The notes beneath the pieces were generated by a model. It did no database searches, was not told where the DNA came from, and was given only the letters and a program-made list of their open reading frames with translations. This document shows, piece by piece, positions 1 through 7,992 of a stretch of DNA of 64,000 bases (position 1 is the stretch's first letter; each line of letters opens with the position of its first letter). The position numbers were made by a program, and so were the translations under genes. This DNA is from Candidatus Thiothrix putei (GTDB taxonomy: Bacteria; Pseudomonadota; Gammaproteobacteria; Thiotrichales; Thiotrichaceae). Location of the stretch: contig CP124756.1 of the NCBI GenBank assembly GCA_029972225.1, positions 1,904,001 through 1,968,000 of the forward strand. Reading direction: 5' to 3'.

Positions 1-66
1 CATTTCCGCCACAATCGGCGGCATGGGAACGCTGGTGTCAGACGGGGTGGATAGCTTTAAAATCAT
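1..66 (-). CDS. tnpC: IS66 TnpC transposase, N-terminal end only
   Basis: The first 22 codons of the IS66 DDE transposase TnpC start at 66 and run off the left edge of the window. The residues match the start of the full copy at 2523-4163, with one Pro-to-Leu difference early on. The start codon overlaps the tnpB stop in an ATGA arrangement, as expected for translational coupling in IS66 elements. Confidence 0.8.
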   Translation of the reverse strand, partial: MILKLSTPSDTSVPMPPIVAEM

Positions 67-437
67 GGGCTTATTGTACCAGAATGTGGCTGCACAGGAT
101 ACTGATAACGCTTGAATTGTCTGGATTTTTGCACCTCAATGCCCGCCAAAATCAACTGCAAATCCGTCCGGGTCAGTTCGCGCTGCCCGCTGGTTGTCGG
201 CTGCACCCGGTATTGCCCCTGCTCCAGGCGTTGGCTCCATAAGCAATAGCCGCTGGGTTCAAAATAGAGGATCTTCATCTGGGTTTTACGCAGGTTCACA
301 AACACGAAATAATGCCCACTCAGGGGATTTTGCCCTAACTGGTTTTTCACCAAAGCGGTCAGCCCCGTAAAGCTTTTGCGCATGTCGGTGGCTTGGGTGC
401 ATAGCCAGATGCGGGCGGTGGCTGCGGGGGCAAACAT
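63..437 (-). CDS. tnpB: IS66 accessory protein TnpB (copy 0)
   Basis: This 124-residue protein is an IS66 Orf2/TnpB family member, an accessory protein needed for IS66 transposition whose biochemical role is poorly defined. The family core is visible as ATDMRKSFTGL near residue 17, followed by FVNLRKTQMKILYFE. It sits between tnpA (1-bp overlap) and tnpC (4-bp overlap). It is almost identical to the products at 4160-4534 and 12312-12686. Confidence 0.92.
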   Translation of the reverse strand: MFAPAATARIWLCTQATDMRKSFTGLTALVKNQLGQNPLSGHYFVFVNLRKTQMKILYFEPSGYCLWSQRLEQGQYRVQPTTSGQRELTRTDLQLILAGIEVQKSRQFKRYQYPVQPHSGTISP

Positions 438-727
438 CAGCGTTGGCTCAGGCGTAGTTCAACACCATTCCCCAAACTCAGCACAATGTGCCAGCCTTGC
501 CCCAGCGCGGCATGACCCGCCGATAATGCTCCCAAGTCGATGAAGGTATTGGCGGGAACGGCTGGTTCCTCCACGCCATCTGCGGAGCGTAGACGCTGCC
601 GCCATTGGCAAAAACTGGCGTAACCGATACTGTGCTGTTCACAAAATGCCGGGGCGGATAAGCCGCTGGCTTGCCATTGGCTGATGAGGGTTTGCCATTC
701 GCTGGCACGGCGGTGAGGGCGTTTCAT
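437..727 (-). CDS. tnpA: IS66 accessory protein TnpA (copy 0)
   Basis: This 96-residue Orf1/TnpA protein has an N-terminal helix-turn-helix (W11 to about W42, with the core SGLSAPAFCEQHSIGYASFCQW). It probably binds the element ends. It is the first gene of the tnpABC operon and starts about 85 bp inside the terminal repeat. The same protein is encoded at 4534-4824 and 12686-12976. Confidence 0.9.
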   Translation of the reverse strand: MKRPHRRASEWQTLISQWQASGLSAPAFCEQHSIGYASFCQWRQRLRSADGVEEPAVPANTFIDLGALSAGHAALGQGWHIVLSLGNGVELRLSQR

Positions 728-812
728 TGAGGTTTCCTTCGGTTGTTCAGGTTGGAAACCAGTTTAGGACGTGGAAATCGCGAGGGCTAGACGTGCTGAA
801 ATGGTCGCTTAC

Positions 813-1467
813 GCTGGTGTTGTGGGAAGCCTTTGACCATGCTGATTTTTTCCGTGAAGTGACCCTGTGCATTTATGGCAAGGAGGAGTCGGTACGCCTG
901 ATGTCCCATACCCTGTGGTGGAAACCGTTAGGGCAGCCGCTGCAATTTGTCTGGGCAGTCACTTCCCGTGGCCCCATCCTGCTGATGTGTTCGGATTTGG
1001 TGCTGGACGCGGAAACCATCCTCACCCTGTACTGCCGACGCACCCGGATTGAAACCTTGTTTGATGCCCTGAAAAATACCATGGGCGCATTCCGCTTCCA
1101 CTTCTGGAGCCGTTACCTGCCGCGCCATTCCCGGCGACCTACCGCCAATCGGCATCTCAAAGCCCCCCAAGCACAGCACCTCCCCACGGTGGTGGCCTGC
1201 TGGCAGGCAATGGAAACCTTTGTGTTGTGTGCCTGCATCGCCACCGGTTTGCTACAACTGTTTTCCCTCAAGTACCATGAGGGGCTTTGGAAGCAGCAGG
1301 TCTTGTATTTGCGCACCCGTTCCCGTGAATTGCCTTCCGAGAACACCGTGCGACAGATTTTAGCACCACTACTGGCACGGCAATTACTGCGCTCTCCCCC
1401 CAAAGCCTTCTGGTGGCGAATTAACGCGGCCGTCAACGGCGATGAGGACGATGATAGGCAAACATGA
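813..1467 (+). pseudogene. DDE transposase, C-terminal remnant (IS4-superfamily-like)
   Basis: About 218 codons of open frame after the IS66 end encode the C-terminal half of a DDE transposase. The segment YCRRTRIETLFDALKNTMG (about 1033-1089) matches the Y-(2)-R-(3)-E-(6)-K signature that holds the last catalytic glutamate of IS4-superfamily enzymes. The N-terminal half with the two aspartates is missing, cut off by the IS66 insertion at 812. An apparent start at 727 belongs to the IS66 end, so that fused frame is probably not a real protein. The exact IS family is not clear to me. Confidence 0.6.
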
Positions 1468-1536
1468 ACCGCTAACAGCGGGAAAATACCCATAATCAAG
1501 GTGTTAAAACAGCAGTTCAGTAAGGCTGCTGCCTAA

Positions 1537-2217
1537 CATCATGCTTGGTTTTGGGGGAATGTCACGACTGTTGAGAAAAAGAAGGAACTGCTGGGCAACT
1601 TTTACCGTGAAGGGGTAACGGATGCCGTCGAACCCACGGAGGTCAATGACCATGACTTCCCCAGCTATGGCAATGGTCAGGTGATCCCCCACGGCATCTA
1701 CGACCTTGCCCGCAACGAAGCGGCACTGCACCTGAACACCAGCCACGACACCACCGAGTTTGCCTGCGAAAGCCTTGGCTTATGGTGGCGTGAGCAAGGG
1801 AAACCCAACTACCCCGAAGCTGACGAGCTGTTGGTCTTATGTGACGGTGGTGGCAGCAACAGTTCCTCTGCGTACCTGTTCAAGCAAGACTTGCAGGCAT
1901 TGGCGGACAGCCTGAACCTGACAATACGCATCGCCCACTACCCGCCCTATTGCTCCAAATACAACCCGATTGAACACCGACTGTTCCCCCATGTGACCCG
2001 TGCCTGCCGGGGTGTGCCGTTGGAAACGGTCGAAACCGCCAAACACTACATGGCAAAAACGGAAACCACCACTGGCTTGAAGGTCGCTGTCCGCATCATC
2101 AGTAAAGTTTTTGAAACCGGGCGCAAGTATACCCAAGCGTTCAAGGATAACATGACCATCCAGTTCGATGACTTCCTGCCAAAATGGAACTACTCCGCTG
2201 TCCCTCAGTCCCCCTGA
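1537..2217 (+). pseudogene. ISAzo13-family transposase, C-terminal remnant
   Basis: The frame open from 1537 to the stop at 2217 encodes the C-terminal part of an ISAzo13-type DDE transposase. Visible family features are VEKKKELLGNF (from about 1570), YDLARNEAAL, the catalytic-region CDGGGSNSS near 1850, and YCSKYNPIEHRLF near 1950. The N-terminal part, with the first catalytic residue, is absent, and an in-frame TAA lies at 1534-1536. The likely 3' end of the element is around 2217-2245, where a different transposase remnant starts. Confidence 0.75.
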
Positions 2218-2243
2218 TTTCGGGAAGTTATTTCGGGACAGTT

Positions 2244-2514
2244 CCTTACTGCGTCTGGCACGCCTGATTGTCCACTTGCATAACCGCAGGCTCGCAGGCG
2301 CTTACGCTGACAGACTCTACCGGCAACGTATGGATAAACTCCGCGAAGCCTTTCGGCAGACATTGGTAGCAGGTAGCGGCTTACGGCAAGCACAACATCC
2401 TGATAAGCCCACTAAAACCGCTAACCAGTGCCAACGTTTACTGGATGATGAGCTTATGTTATGGACATTTCTGCGTCATCCCGGTGTTCCTCTGACCAAT
2501 AATGCCGCCGAACG
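2244..2514 (+). pseudogene. Second IS66-like transposase, 5' piece of split remnant
   Basis: This frame encodes a transposase C-terminal region ending in the IS66-type signature LTNNAAER at the insertion point. Residues RQRMDKLREAF and WTFLRHPGVPLTNN also fit IS66-like DDE enzymes. It differs from the IS66 copies elsewhere in the window. The gene is cut at 2514 by the complete IS66 (2515-4909) and continues at 4918. Its N-terminal part is missing on the left, where the ISAzo13 remnant begins. Confidence 0.75.
2507..2514. repeat. 8-bp target-site duplication, left copy
   Basis: GCCGAACG directly precedes the left end of IS66 copy 1 and is repeated at 4910-4917. Eight bases is the duplication length known for IS66 elements. 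Confidence 0.95.
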
Positions 2515-2522
2515 GTAAACGG

Positions 2523-4163
2523 TCATTCTAGCCCGTCGTTGATATCCGCAAACAAATCCGAGCGCAATGGCTTATCCGCAAACCGTTGTTTCCAACATCT
2601 TGGCGTAAGGTCTTGCACCTGAGAAGCGGGATGCTCACTAACGCGCAACAGAACATCCATCAGATAGACATACGGGTTAATGTCATGCAGGCGGCAGGTG
2701 GTGATCAGGCTTTGGATGATGCCCACGTGTTCCGCGCCGAGTTCTGTCCAGCAGAACAACCAGTTTTTCCTGCCCATGGGGATGGGCCGCAGGGCGCGTT
2801 CGATGTGGTTGGTATCCATTGGCACGTCGGGATCTTCCAGAAACACGCGCAGTTCGTGTTCGCGGCGGATGACATAACCAAGGGCTTTGGTCAGCGGGTT
2901 GGAGGGGACTAAATCGGTACGTTGTAATTGGGTTTGGCACCATTCAAAGAACTGGTCGACCAACGGCTTGCTGTGGGTGAGGCGGTAGGTACGTTTGGCT
3001 TCCCCGTCGAGTTTTTTCTCGTTAATCTGGGCTTCGTGCTGATAGAGTGCCGCGATAGTGTCAAGGGCTTGGCGTACTGCTTGTGGTTCAGCGGTTTCGG
3101 CGGCAATGAAGGTGCGACGGCTGTGTACCCAGCATTGGGCATGGGTAATCTTGTCATTGGCGTTGACGTAACTGGCATAAGCACGGTAACCGTCGCTGAG
3201 CAGTGTGCCGCTGAACTGTTGGCGAAGGGTCTTTTCAATGTGTTGCCGCCCACGGCTGGCGGAGAAGGTGAAGACGATTTCGTCCTGATCCCCGTACAGC
3301 GGCCAGAAGTAGCCTTGCTTCATCTTGCCGTTGCCTGCGGGACTGGCTTTGATGGGGGTTTCGTCCATCGCCAGCAGCTTGCTTTGCAGTACACTGGCGA
3401 GTTGCGCTTCGGCAATGGGTTTGAGCAGGTCGATGGCACGTTTCACCGCATTGGTCAGCGTCGTGCGGCTGAGGGTGATCCCCGCCTGGGTCAGGCGTTG
3501 GTGCTGGCGGTACAACGGCAGGTGGTACTGGAACTTGTCCACCAACATCCCCACCAAAAAGCTGACATCGGTGACACTACGTTCCAGCACGTTGGCGGGT
3601 GCAGGGCTGGGAAGCGGTGGGTTGCTGAGCGAAGCCGAAGCACTGCCCTTGCGTTTGATGACGGGGCGCTCGTATTGCAGGATCAGGTAGCTGGCAGGGC
3701 GTTGCGCCACCCGATGGGTCACCTGGGTGCCGATCACCTCATACTGGTCAGCCTCTTCCCCCTGAAGTTCCGGCGGGGTGAGGTGAATCACCTTGACCGG
3801 GACATCGGCGGTAAAGCGTAACCCGCTGTCATTCACGCAGTCATCGGGGCGCAGCTTGGGGGCTTTGCCGCGTTGGTAGGTGACGGTAATGCTTTCACCC
3901 TCGGGTGCGGCAACCGGGGTGGCGGCGGGGGCAAACAACGGCAACTGCGCCACCGGTATCTCAACCGGACGCTTTTCCGATTTGCTGCCAAAGACCTGTT
4001 GCCTGAACCACGCCAGTTGGCGTTTTAATTCAGAAACTGCCTGTTGCAGGACGGCATTGTCTGCACGTAACCCCGCATTTTCCTCACGCAACGCCAGCAT
4101 TTCCGCCACAATCGGCGGCATGGGAACGCTGGTGTCAGACGGGGTGGATGGCTTTAAAATCAT
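2523..4163 (-). CDS. tnpC: IS66 family transposase TnpC
   Basis: This is a full-length 546-residue IS66 DDE transposase. The N-terminus has a leucine-zipper-like coiled coil (about residues 25-55), a region with VFGSKSEKRPVE, and a zinc-binding or linker part. The DDE core includes LLAMDETPIKA (first Asp, about residue 267), LLSDGYRAY (second Asp) and MDTNHIERALRP with the catalytic Glu near the C-terminus. It starts at ATG 4163, overlapping the tnpB stop by 4 bp. Other copies in the window are fragments. Confidence 0.95.
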   Translation of the reverse strand: MILKPSTPSDTSVPMPPIVAEMLALREENAGLRADNAVLQQAVSELKRQLAWFRQQVFGSKSEKRPVEIPVAQLPLFAPAATPVAAPEGESITVTYQRGKAPKLRPDDCVNDSGLRFTADVPVKVIHLTPPELQGEEADQYEVIGTQVTHRVAQRPASYLILQYERPVIKRKGSASASLSNPPLPSPAPANVLERSVTDVSFLVGMLVDKFQYHLPLYRQHQRLTQAGITLSRTTLTNAVKRAIDLLKPIAEAQLASVLQSKLLAMDETPIKASPAGNGKMKQGYFWPLYGDQDEIVFTFSASRGRQHIEKTLRQQFSGTLLSDGYRAYASYVNANDKITHAQCWVHSRRTFIAAETAEPQAVRQALDTIAALYQHEAQINEKKLDGEAKRTYRLTHSKPLVDQFFEWCQTQLQRTDLVPSNPLTKALGYVIRREHELRVFLEDPDVPMDTNHIERALRPIPMGRKNWLFCWTELGAEHVGIIQSLITTCRLHDINPYVYLMDVLLRVSEHPASQVQDLTPRCWKQRFADKPLRSDLFADINDGLE

Positions 4164-4534
4164 GGGCTTGTTATACCAGAATGTGGCTGCACAGGATACT
4201 GGTAACGCTTGAATTGTCTGGATTTTTGCACCTCAATGCCTGCTAAAATCAACTGCAAATCCGTCCGGGTCAGTTCGCGCTGCCCGCTAGTTGTCGGCTG
4301 CACCCGGTATTGCCCCTGCTCCAAGCGTTGGCTCCATAAGCAATAGCCGCTGGGTTCAAAATAGAGGATCTTCATCTGGGTTTTACGCAGGTTCACAAAC
4401 ACGAAATAATGCCCACTCAGGGGATTTTGCCCTAACTGGTTTTTCACCAAAGCGGTCAGCCCCGTAAAGCTTTTGCGCATGTCGGTGGCTTGGGTGCATA
4501 GCCAGATGCGGGCGGTGGCGGCGGGGGCAAACAT
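4160..4534 (-). CDS. tnpB: IS66 accessory protein TnpB (copy 1)
   Basis: This 124-residue IS66 Orf2 protein is nearly identical to the copy at 63-437; the visible difference is one residue near the C-terminus. It lies between tnpA and tnpC in the intact element and has the ATDMRKSFTGL family core. Confidence 0.93.
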   Translation of the reverse strand: MFAPAATARIWLCTQATDMRKSFTGLTALVKNQLGQNPLSGHYFVFVNLRKTQMKILYFEPSGYCLWSQRLEQGQYRVQPTTSGQRELTRTDLQLILAGIEVQKSRQFKRYQYPVQPHSGITSP

Positions 4535-4824
4535 CAGCGTTGGCTCAGGCGTAGTTCAACACCATTCCCCAAACTCAGCACAATGTGCCAGCCTTGCCCC
4601 AGCGCGGCATGACCCGCCGATAATGCTCCCAAGTCGATGAAGGTATTGGCGGGAACGGCTGGTTCCTCCACGCCATCTGCGGAGCGTAGACGCTGCCGCC
4701 ATTGGCAAAAACTGGCGTAACCGATACTGTGCTGTTCACAAAATGCCGGGGCGGATAAGCCGCTGGCTTGCCATTGGCTAATGAGGGTTTGCCATTCGCT
4801 GGCACGGCGGTGAGGGCGTTTCAT
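4534..4824 (-). CDS. tnpA: IS66 accessory protein TnpA (copy 1)
   Basis: This 96-residue Orf1 protein has a helix-turn-helix N-terminal half and is the first gene of the intact IS66 element. The amino-acid sequence equals that of the copies at 437-727 and 12686-12976. Confidence 0.92.
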   Translation of the reverse strand: MKRPHRRASEWQTLISQWQASGLSAPAFCEQHSIGYASFCQWRQRLRSADGVEEPAVPANTFIDLGALSAGHAALGQGWHIVLSLGNGVELRLSQR

Positions 4825-4909
4825 TGAGGTTTCCTTCGGTTGTTCAGGTTGGAAACCAGTTTAGGACGTGGAAATCGCGAGGGCTAGACGTGCTGAAATG
4901 GTCGCTTAC

Positions 4910-4917
4910 GCCGAACG
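4910..4917. repeat. 8-bp target-site duplication, right copy
   Basis: GCCGAACG matches 2507-2514 exactly and marks the right insertion boundary of IS66 copy 1. Confidence 0.95.
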
Positions 4918-5158
4918 TGCCATCCGCCCCTATGTCATCTGGCGTAAGACCAGTTTTTTCAGCCAATCTTTCCGGGGCGACCAATTCCGCCCGTTGATAC
5001 TGACTATTGTGGAAACCTGCAAACGCCTAGGTGTCAGCGCTTACCGAATTATCCGCCAAGCGTGCCAGCAGGCATTGGCTAAAAAGCCGGTGACGGTGCG
5101 TTTGCCTATTCCTCCACCGCGAGTACTGAATCCGGTTACTGGACTTATTGCCGCTTAA
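4918..5158 (+). pseudogene. Second IS66-like transposase, 3' piece of split remnant
   Basis: Joined to 2244-2514 by removing the IS66 and one duplication, the frame continues without a break: NNAAER then AIRPYVIWRKTSFFSQSFRG. The arginine/lysine-rich region after the catalytic Glu is typical of IS66-like enzymes. The frame ends at a TAA at 5156-5158. The apparent start at 4868 lies inside the inserted IS66 and is not genuine. Confidence 0.8.
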
Positions 5159-5298
5159 GGGGAGCTGTTCCGTGAACAGTTACCGGTGCGTTTGCCGATT
5201 CCTCCACCGCAAGTACTGAATCCGGTTACTGGATTTCTTGCCGCTTAAGGGGAGCTGTTCCGTGAACAGTTACAACGGTTACTCCGTGAACAGTTACC
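5096..5298. repeat. 90-bp tandem repeat with palindromes at the end of the IS66-like remnant
   Basis: Two nearly identical 90-bp units (5096-5185 and 5186-5273) cover the transposase 3' end and the trailer. Each ends with the palindromic block CTGTTCCGTGAACAG followed by TTAC. A third, shorter occurrence of the terminal block (TCCGTGAACAGTTACC) lies at 5283-5298. The block is probably the terminal inverted repeat of the outer element, so the tandem copies look like repeated element ends. The repeat forms the last 20 or so codons of the subtilase gene read on the other strand. Confidence 0.8.
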
Positions 5299-7269
5299 AA
5301 TGGGCATTATCGAGTTTGTTATATTTCCACGAAACATGACAATTATCATTAAAAAAGTCAAACAAAATACACTTGTCACCCCACCACCACCTTGTTCAGA
5401 AATATTATTTATACTCAGTGGGGAATCTATAACTTCCGTTGAAGGCATTGGTGATGCTTGATAAGAACTTGTTAAAGTCATCGCAGCTCTCGTGTCTACT
5501 AAACCGTAGCCACTATCGAAATCAAATCCAGCACCTGCAAATGTTTTAACACTATCATTAAGCTGTAGGATATCAGTTGCACTTCGCTGCAATATTAATT
5601 GAATATCCATTGGTTGTAATTGCGGTTTACTTTCCAGCAATAAGGCGACAACCCCTGCAATATGAGGTGTTGCTGCTGAGGTGCCTAAAATATTCGGCAT
5701 TCCATCATCGTCAGTATCTATCTGTCCAAAGAACGTCGTATTCACATCATCAGGGGCAACAACATCAGGTTTTTTTGCAACAATAATCTTATCAAGTGCA
5801 TTCCCTTTTAAATCAAACAACAATGGCATACCACCTGATGAAGAGTAAAATGCAACCAAAGGAGGGGAAACTCCAAATGCTGGTGTTTCTTTGTAATTCG
5901 CAGCACCAACAGTAATCGCAAATTCTGAGTTAGCATGGCCAAATATTGAACTACTACTAGTGTTAAACTCTTGAATAGCATAATCGGGACCATCAACAAC
6001 AATGTATTTTAGTAAACCCGGAGATTTTCCCGAGGCTTTTGTAATCATAAGATCAAATTGTGTTTCACCAGAACCAATCGGGTTAAAAAATGATAGGATT
6101 TCTACCGGATCCTTACCAAGATTATTATATTGAGAAGCTGCCAACATCTTGCTATGCGATTTATTAAAAATAAACATATCAAGATCTGTTTCAGTACCAG
6201 GTGAACCACTAATTGAAAAAGCAGGTGAGTCCCATTGAAATAGGAATACTATATTATTACCTTCTGGGATATTAATAGTTTGATAAACATCAACCTTAGA
6301 GCTAGGATCAAAGTCATGGGCATTCAAATGAAGGGTGGAGTTTACATAATCATCATAATAACTTTGATAAGATTGTCGACCATTGTTACCCGCTGCAGAT
6401 AAATACACGACACCTGACTTCACAACACGCTCTACTGCTTGCGATATTATGTCTTTTTGAAAAAAACTAGCGGATAGAGGTTTGAAGTCATCTATAATAA
6501 TATTAGCTTTATACTTAAATGCCAAATCCAGAATCGCATTAGCCGTATTAGCAAATCCATTAGCTGCACTAAAAAAAACAAGGTTAGCATCAGGCGCTAT
6601 ATCATGAATGATTTGCATCAATGCTCTACCTTCATCTGTTTTCTCCGAACAGTCTAATGCATCTTGAACAGCAAACGCCTGTTCTGGGAGGTCTTTGCTC
6701 TCTTTATCTTTGGAAGCACCATGCAAACAATCATAGCTATCTGATAAAATCCCTATAGTTATTCCCTGACCAGTTTTCCCAAACTGTTGACGAGCTACAT
6801 CGGCTTGAAGAGCAATATCACCATTAGAAACAACAGAACCGGCAGCAGTCATCACTTGACTGAGACGTATTTCATTCAGAGATACCAGCGAATCCACTAA
6901 TTTTAATGAACTGACAGGAAGTTGACCTGAAACAATACGTCCATGGATAGAGGCTGATTTTATCCCTAATTTTTTTAAGTCATTCAAAAGAGTATTAGGA
7001 TCATGCTTAGCAATAGCATCTATTACCAACAACTCTTCACTACTTTCAGATTTCGCCTGTAGTTTACCTAAGAACTCGGACGTTTCTGTTTTATTTACCT
7101 GTTGTAAGAGTCGCACTAATTCAGGTCTGAGTTTCGTTGATTTGACTGATTGATTATTATAATCATCAAGACTATAAATCTCATCAGCCCAAGTAACGTT
7201 CAAGGTGAATACTGAATAACAAAGCAACATACCCAAAATATATATAATGCGCATACTATATTTAGCCAT
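5245..7269 (-). CDS. Secreted subtilisin-like (S8) serine protease with Gly-rich C-terminal anchor
   Basis: This 674-residue preprotein has a signal peptide (about 1-28, ending TWA) and a helical propeptide-like region to about 150. The subtilase domain has the catalytic triad at Asp177 (GILSDSYD), His222 (IIHDIAP) and Ser531 (GTSAATPHIAG). The oxyanion Asn is probably in the LSAAGNNG segment. The C-terminus has GGGG at 627-630, then a hydrophobic stretch and Arg, resembling a GlyGly-CTERM sorting tail. The last 20 or so residues come from insertion-sequence end repeats, so the native terminus is lost. It is the third gene of an operon with the C39-like lipoprotein (18-bp gap) and the beta-barrel. 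The region is visibly AT-rich compared with its surroundings. It may be the exported substrate or a processing enzyme of that system. Confidence 0.85.
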   Translation of the reverse strand: MAKYSMRIIYILGMLLCYSVFTLNVTWADEIYSLDDYNNQSVKSTKLRPELVRLLQQVNKTETSEFLGKLQAKSESSEELLVIDAIAKHDPNTLLNDLKKLGIKSASIHGRIVSGQLPVSSLKLVDSLVSLNEIRLSQVMTAAGSVVSNGDIALQADVARQQFGKTGQGITIGILSDSYDCLHGASKDKESKDLPEQAFAVQDALDCSEKTDEGRALMQIIHDIAPDANLVFFSAANGFANTANAILDLAFKYKANIIIDDFKPLSASFFQKDIISQAVERVVKSGVVYLSAAGNNGRQSYQSYYDDYVNSTLHLNAHDFDPSSKVDVYQTINIPEGNNIVFLFQWDSPAFSISGSPGTETDLDMFIFNKSHSKMLAASQYNNLGKDPVEILSFFNPIGSGETQFDLMITKASGKSPGLLKYIVVDGPDYAIQEFNTSSSSIFGHANSEFAITVGAANYKETPAFGVSPPLVAFYSSSGGMPLLFDLKGNALDKIIVAKKPDVVAPDDVNTTFFGQIDTDDDGMPNILGTSAATPHIAGVVALLLESKPQLQPMDIQLILQRSATDILQLNDSVKTFAGAGFDFDSGYGLVDTRAAMTLTSSYQASPMPSTEVIDSPLSINNISEQGGGGVTSVFCLTFLMIIVMFRGNITNSIMPIGNCSRSNRCNCSRNSSP

Positions 7270-7287
7270 AAATATGATAACCGAATG

Positions 7288-7992
7288 TCATTGTAATTTT
7301 AACAGCGCTCTTTTCGGATAATATTGCAAGGAATCTCGCATTAACCTTACCTTATTATCTAAACCTAATAAAGAATTAATAGCCAAGTTATGATCAACAG
7401 GTGTTCCAAATCCTTTTTTACCTAATACAAAAGTCTCTCCTTTCCAATTTTTTATAAAATCATGGATAGACTCAGCAATATTGCCAGCACTCGGATCAGC
7501 TAAAAAAACTTTATCTTCTTTAATCCCCCTTAAAACCACAAAATGTTTATAACTCTTTCCGCTCAAATAAACAATAACAGGTCCCGTCAGCTTTTTAAGA
7601 GCTGACAATTCCAAACGAACACTAGCTGCTTGATAACCGTATGACTGACTAATTTTTTCAAGCTCAAGAAAAGACAGTCCATCTTTCTGAATCCGTGAAT
7701 ACTCTTCCTTATCAAATATTTCTTCTATTTTATCTAATATTTCTTGTTCAGTAACATCATCGTTGAAATAATACCTCATTAACGTTGCCAATGATGAAGC
7801 ACCGCAGGAATAATCATAATTTTGAATAACAACATTATGTTGAGTAGTGCCTTTCCAAGTAGTTATTTTATTGCTTGAGCTATTGATAGGATGTCCCATA
7901 TTGCTAAGCAATGGATCATGAGAAACACAAGATGTGGATAAAACACTGATAAATGATGCTATAGCAACATAATGTAAAAAACGGACAATCAT
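7288..7992 (-). CDS. C39-like peptidase lipoprotein (FapD-like)
   Basis: This 234-residue protein has a signal peptide ending in lipobox LSTSC (Cys22), so it is probably an outer- or inner-membrane lipoprotein facing the periplasm. It has a papain-like C39 fold: Cys63 in DYSCGASSLATL, His150 in YKHFVVLRG and Asp166 in LADPSAG form the expected triad. Order and spacing resemble FapD of the Pseudomonas functional-amyloid system, where the peptidase is required for amyloid export. It overlaps the upstream barrel gene by 4 bp, so the two are translationally coupled. Canonical FapD is not described as a lipoprotein to my knowledge. Alternatives are another C39 family that processes double-glycine leaders; no ABC transporter is nearby. 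Confidence 0.75.
   Translation of the reverse strand: MIVRFLHYVAIASFISVLSTSCVSHDPLLSNMGHPINSSSNKITTWKGTTQHNVVIQNYDYSCGASSLATLMRYYFNDDVTEQEILDKIEEIFDKEEYSRIQKDGLSFLELEKISQSYGYQAASVRLELSALKKLTGPVIVYLSGKSYKHFVVLRGIKEDKVFLADPSAGNIAESIHDFIKNWKGETFVLGKKGFGTPVDHNLAINSLLGLDNKVRLMRDSLQYYPKRALLKLQ

Larger units (their letters stand above)
1..812 (-). mobile_element. IS66-type element, copy 0 (left part outside window)
   Basis: This is the tnpA-tnpB-tnpC end of an IS66-type element read on the minus strand. Its outer end at 812 carries the same terminal sequence (reading inward GTAAGCGACC) as the complete copy at 2515-4909. The element abuts the middle of an unrelated transposase gene, which it truncates. 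The 8 bases that would be its target duplication are 813-820, but the partner lies outside the window. It is nearly identical to copies 1 and 2, so expansion was recent. Confidence 0.9.
2515..4909 (-). mobile_element. Complete IS66-type insertion sequence, copy 1
   Basis: This 2395-bp element has imperfect terminal repeats: GTAAACGGTCATTCTAGCCC at the left, and at the right, reading inward, GTAAGCGACCATT with a shared CTAGCCC block further in. It carries tnpA, tnpB and tnpC intact on the minus strand. It is flanked by a perfect 8-bp duplication (2507-2514 and 4910-4917) and splits another IS66-like transposase gene exactly at that point. All three genes are open, so this copy may be active and may supply transposase in trans to the broken copies. 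Confidence 0.95.

Noticed and set aside
727..1467. 246-codon frame read as one gene
   Set aside because: The first 29 codons are the IS66 terminus and the rest a transposase remnant; it is a chance fusion, treated as a truncated transposase.
2928..3821. Long plus-strand open frame antisense to IS66 tnpC (297 codons)
   Set aside because: It lies fully within tnpC on the other strand and recurs wherever tnpC occurs; its translation has no recognisable domain. A shadow frame caused by high GC codon bias.
5096..5298. CRISPR array
   Set aside because: Only two units with 90-bp period, both carrying transposase coding sequence; no spacers and no cas genes.
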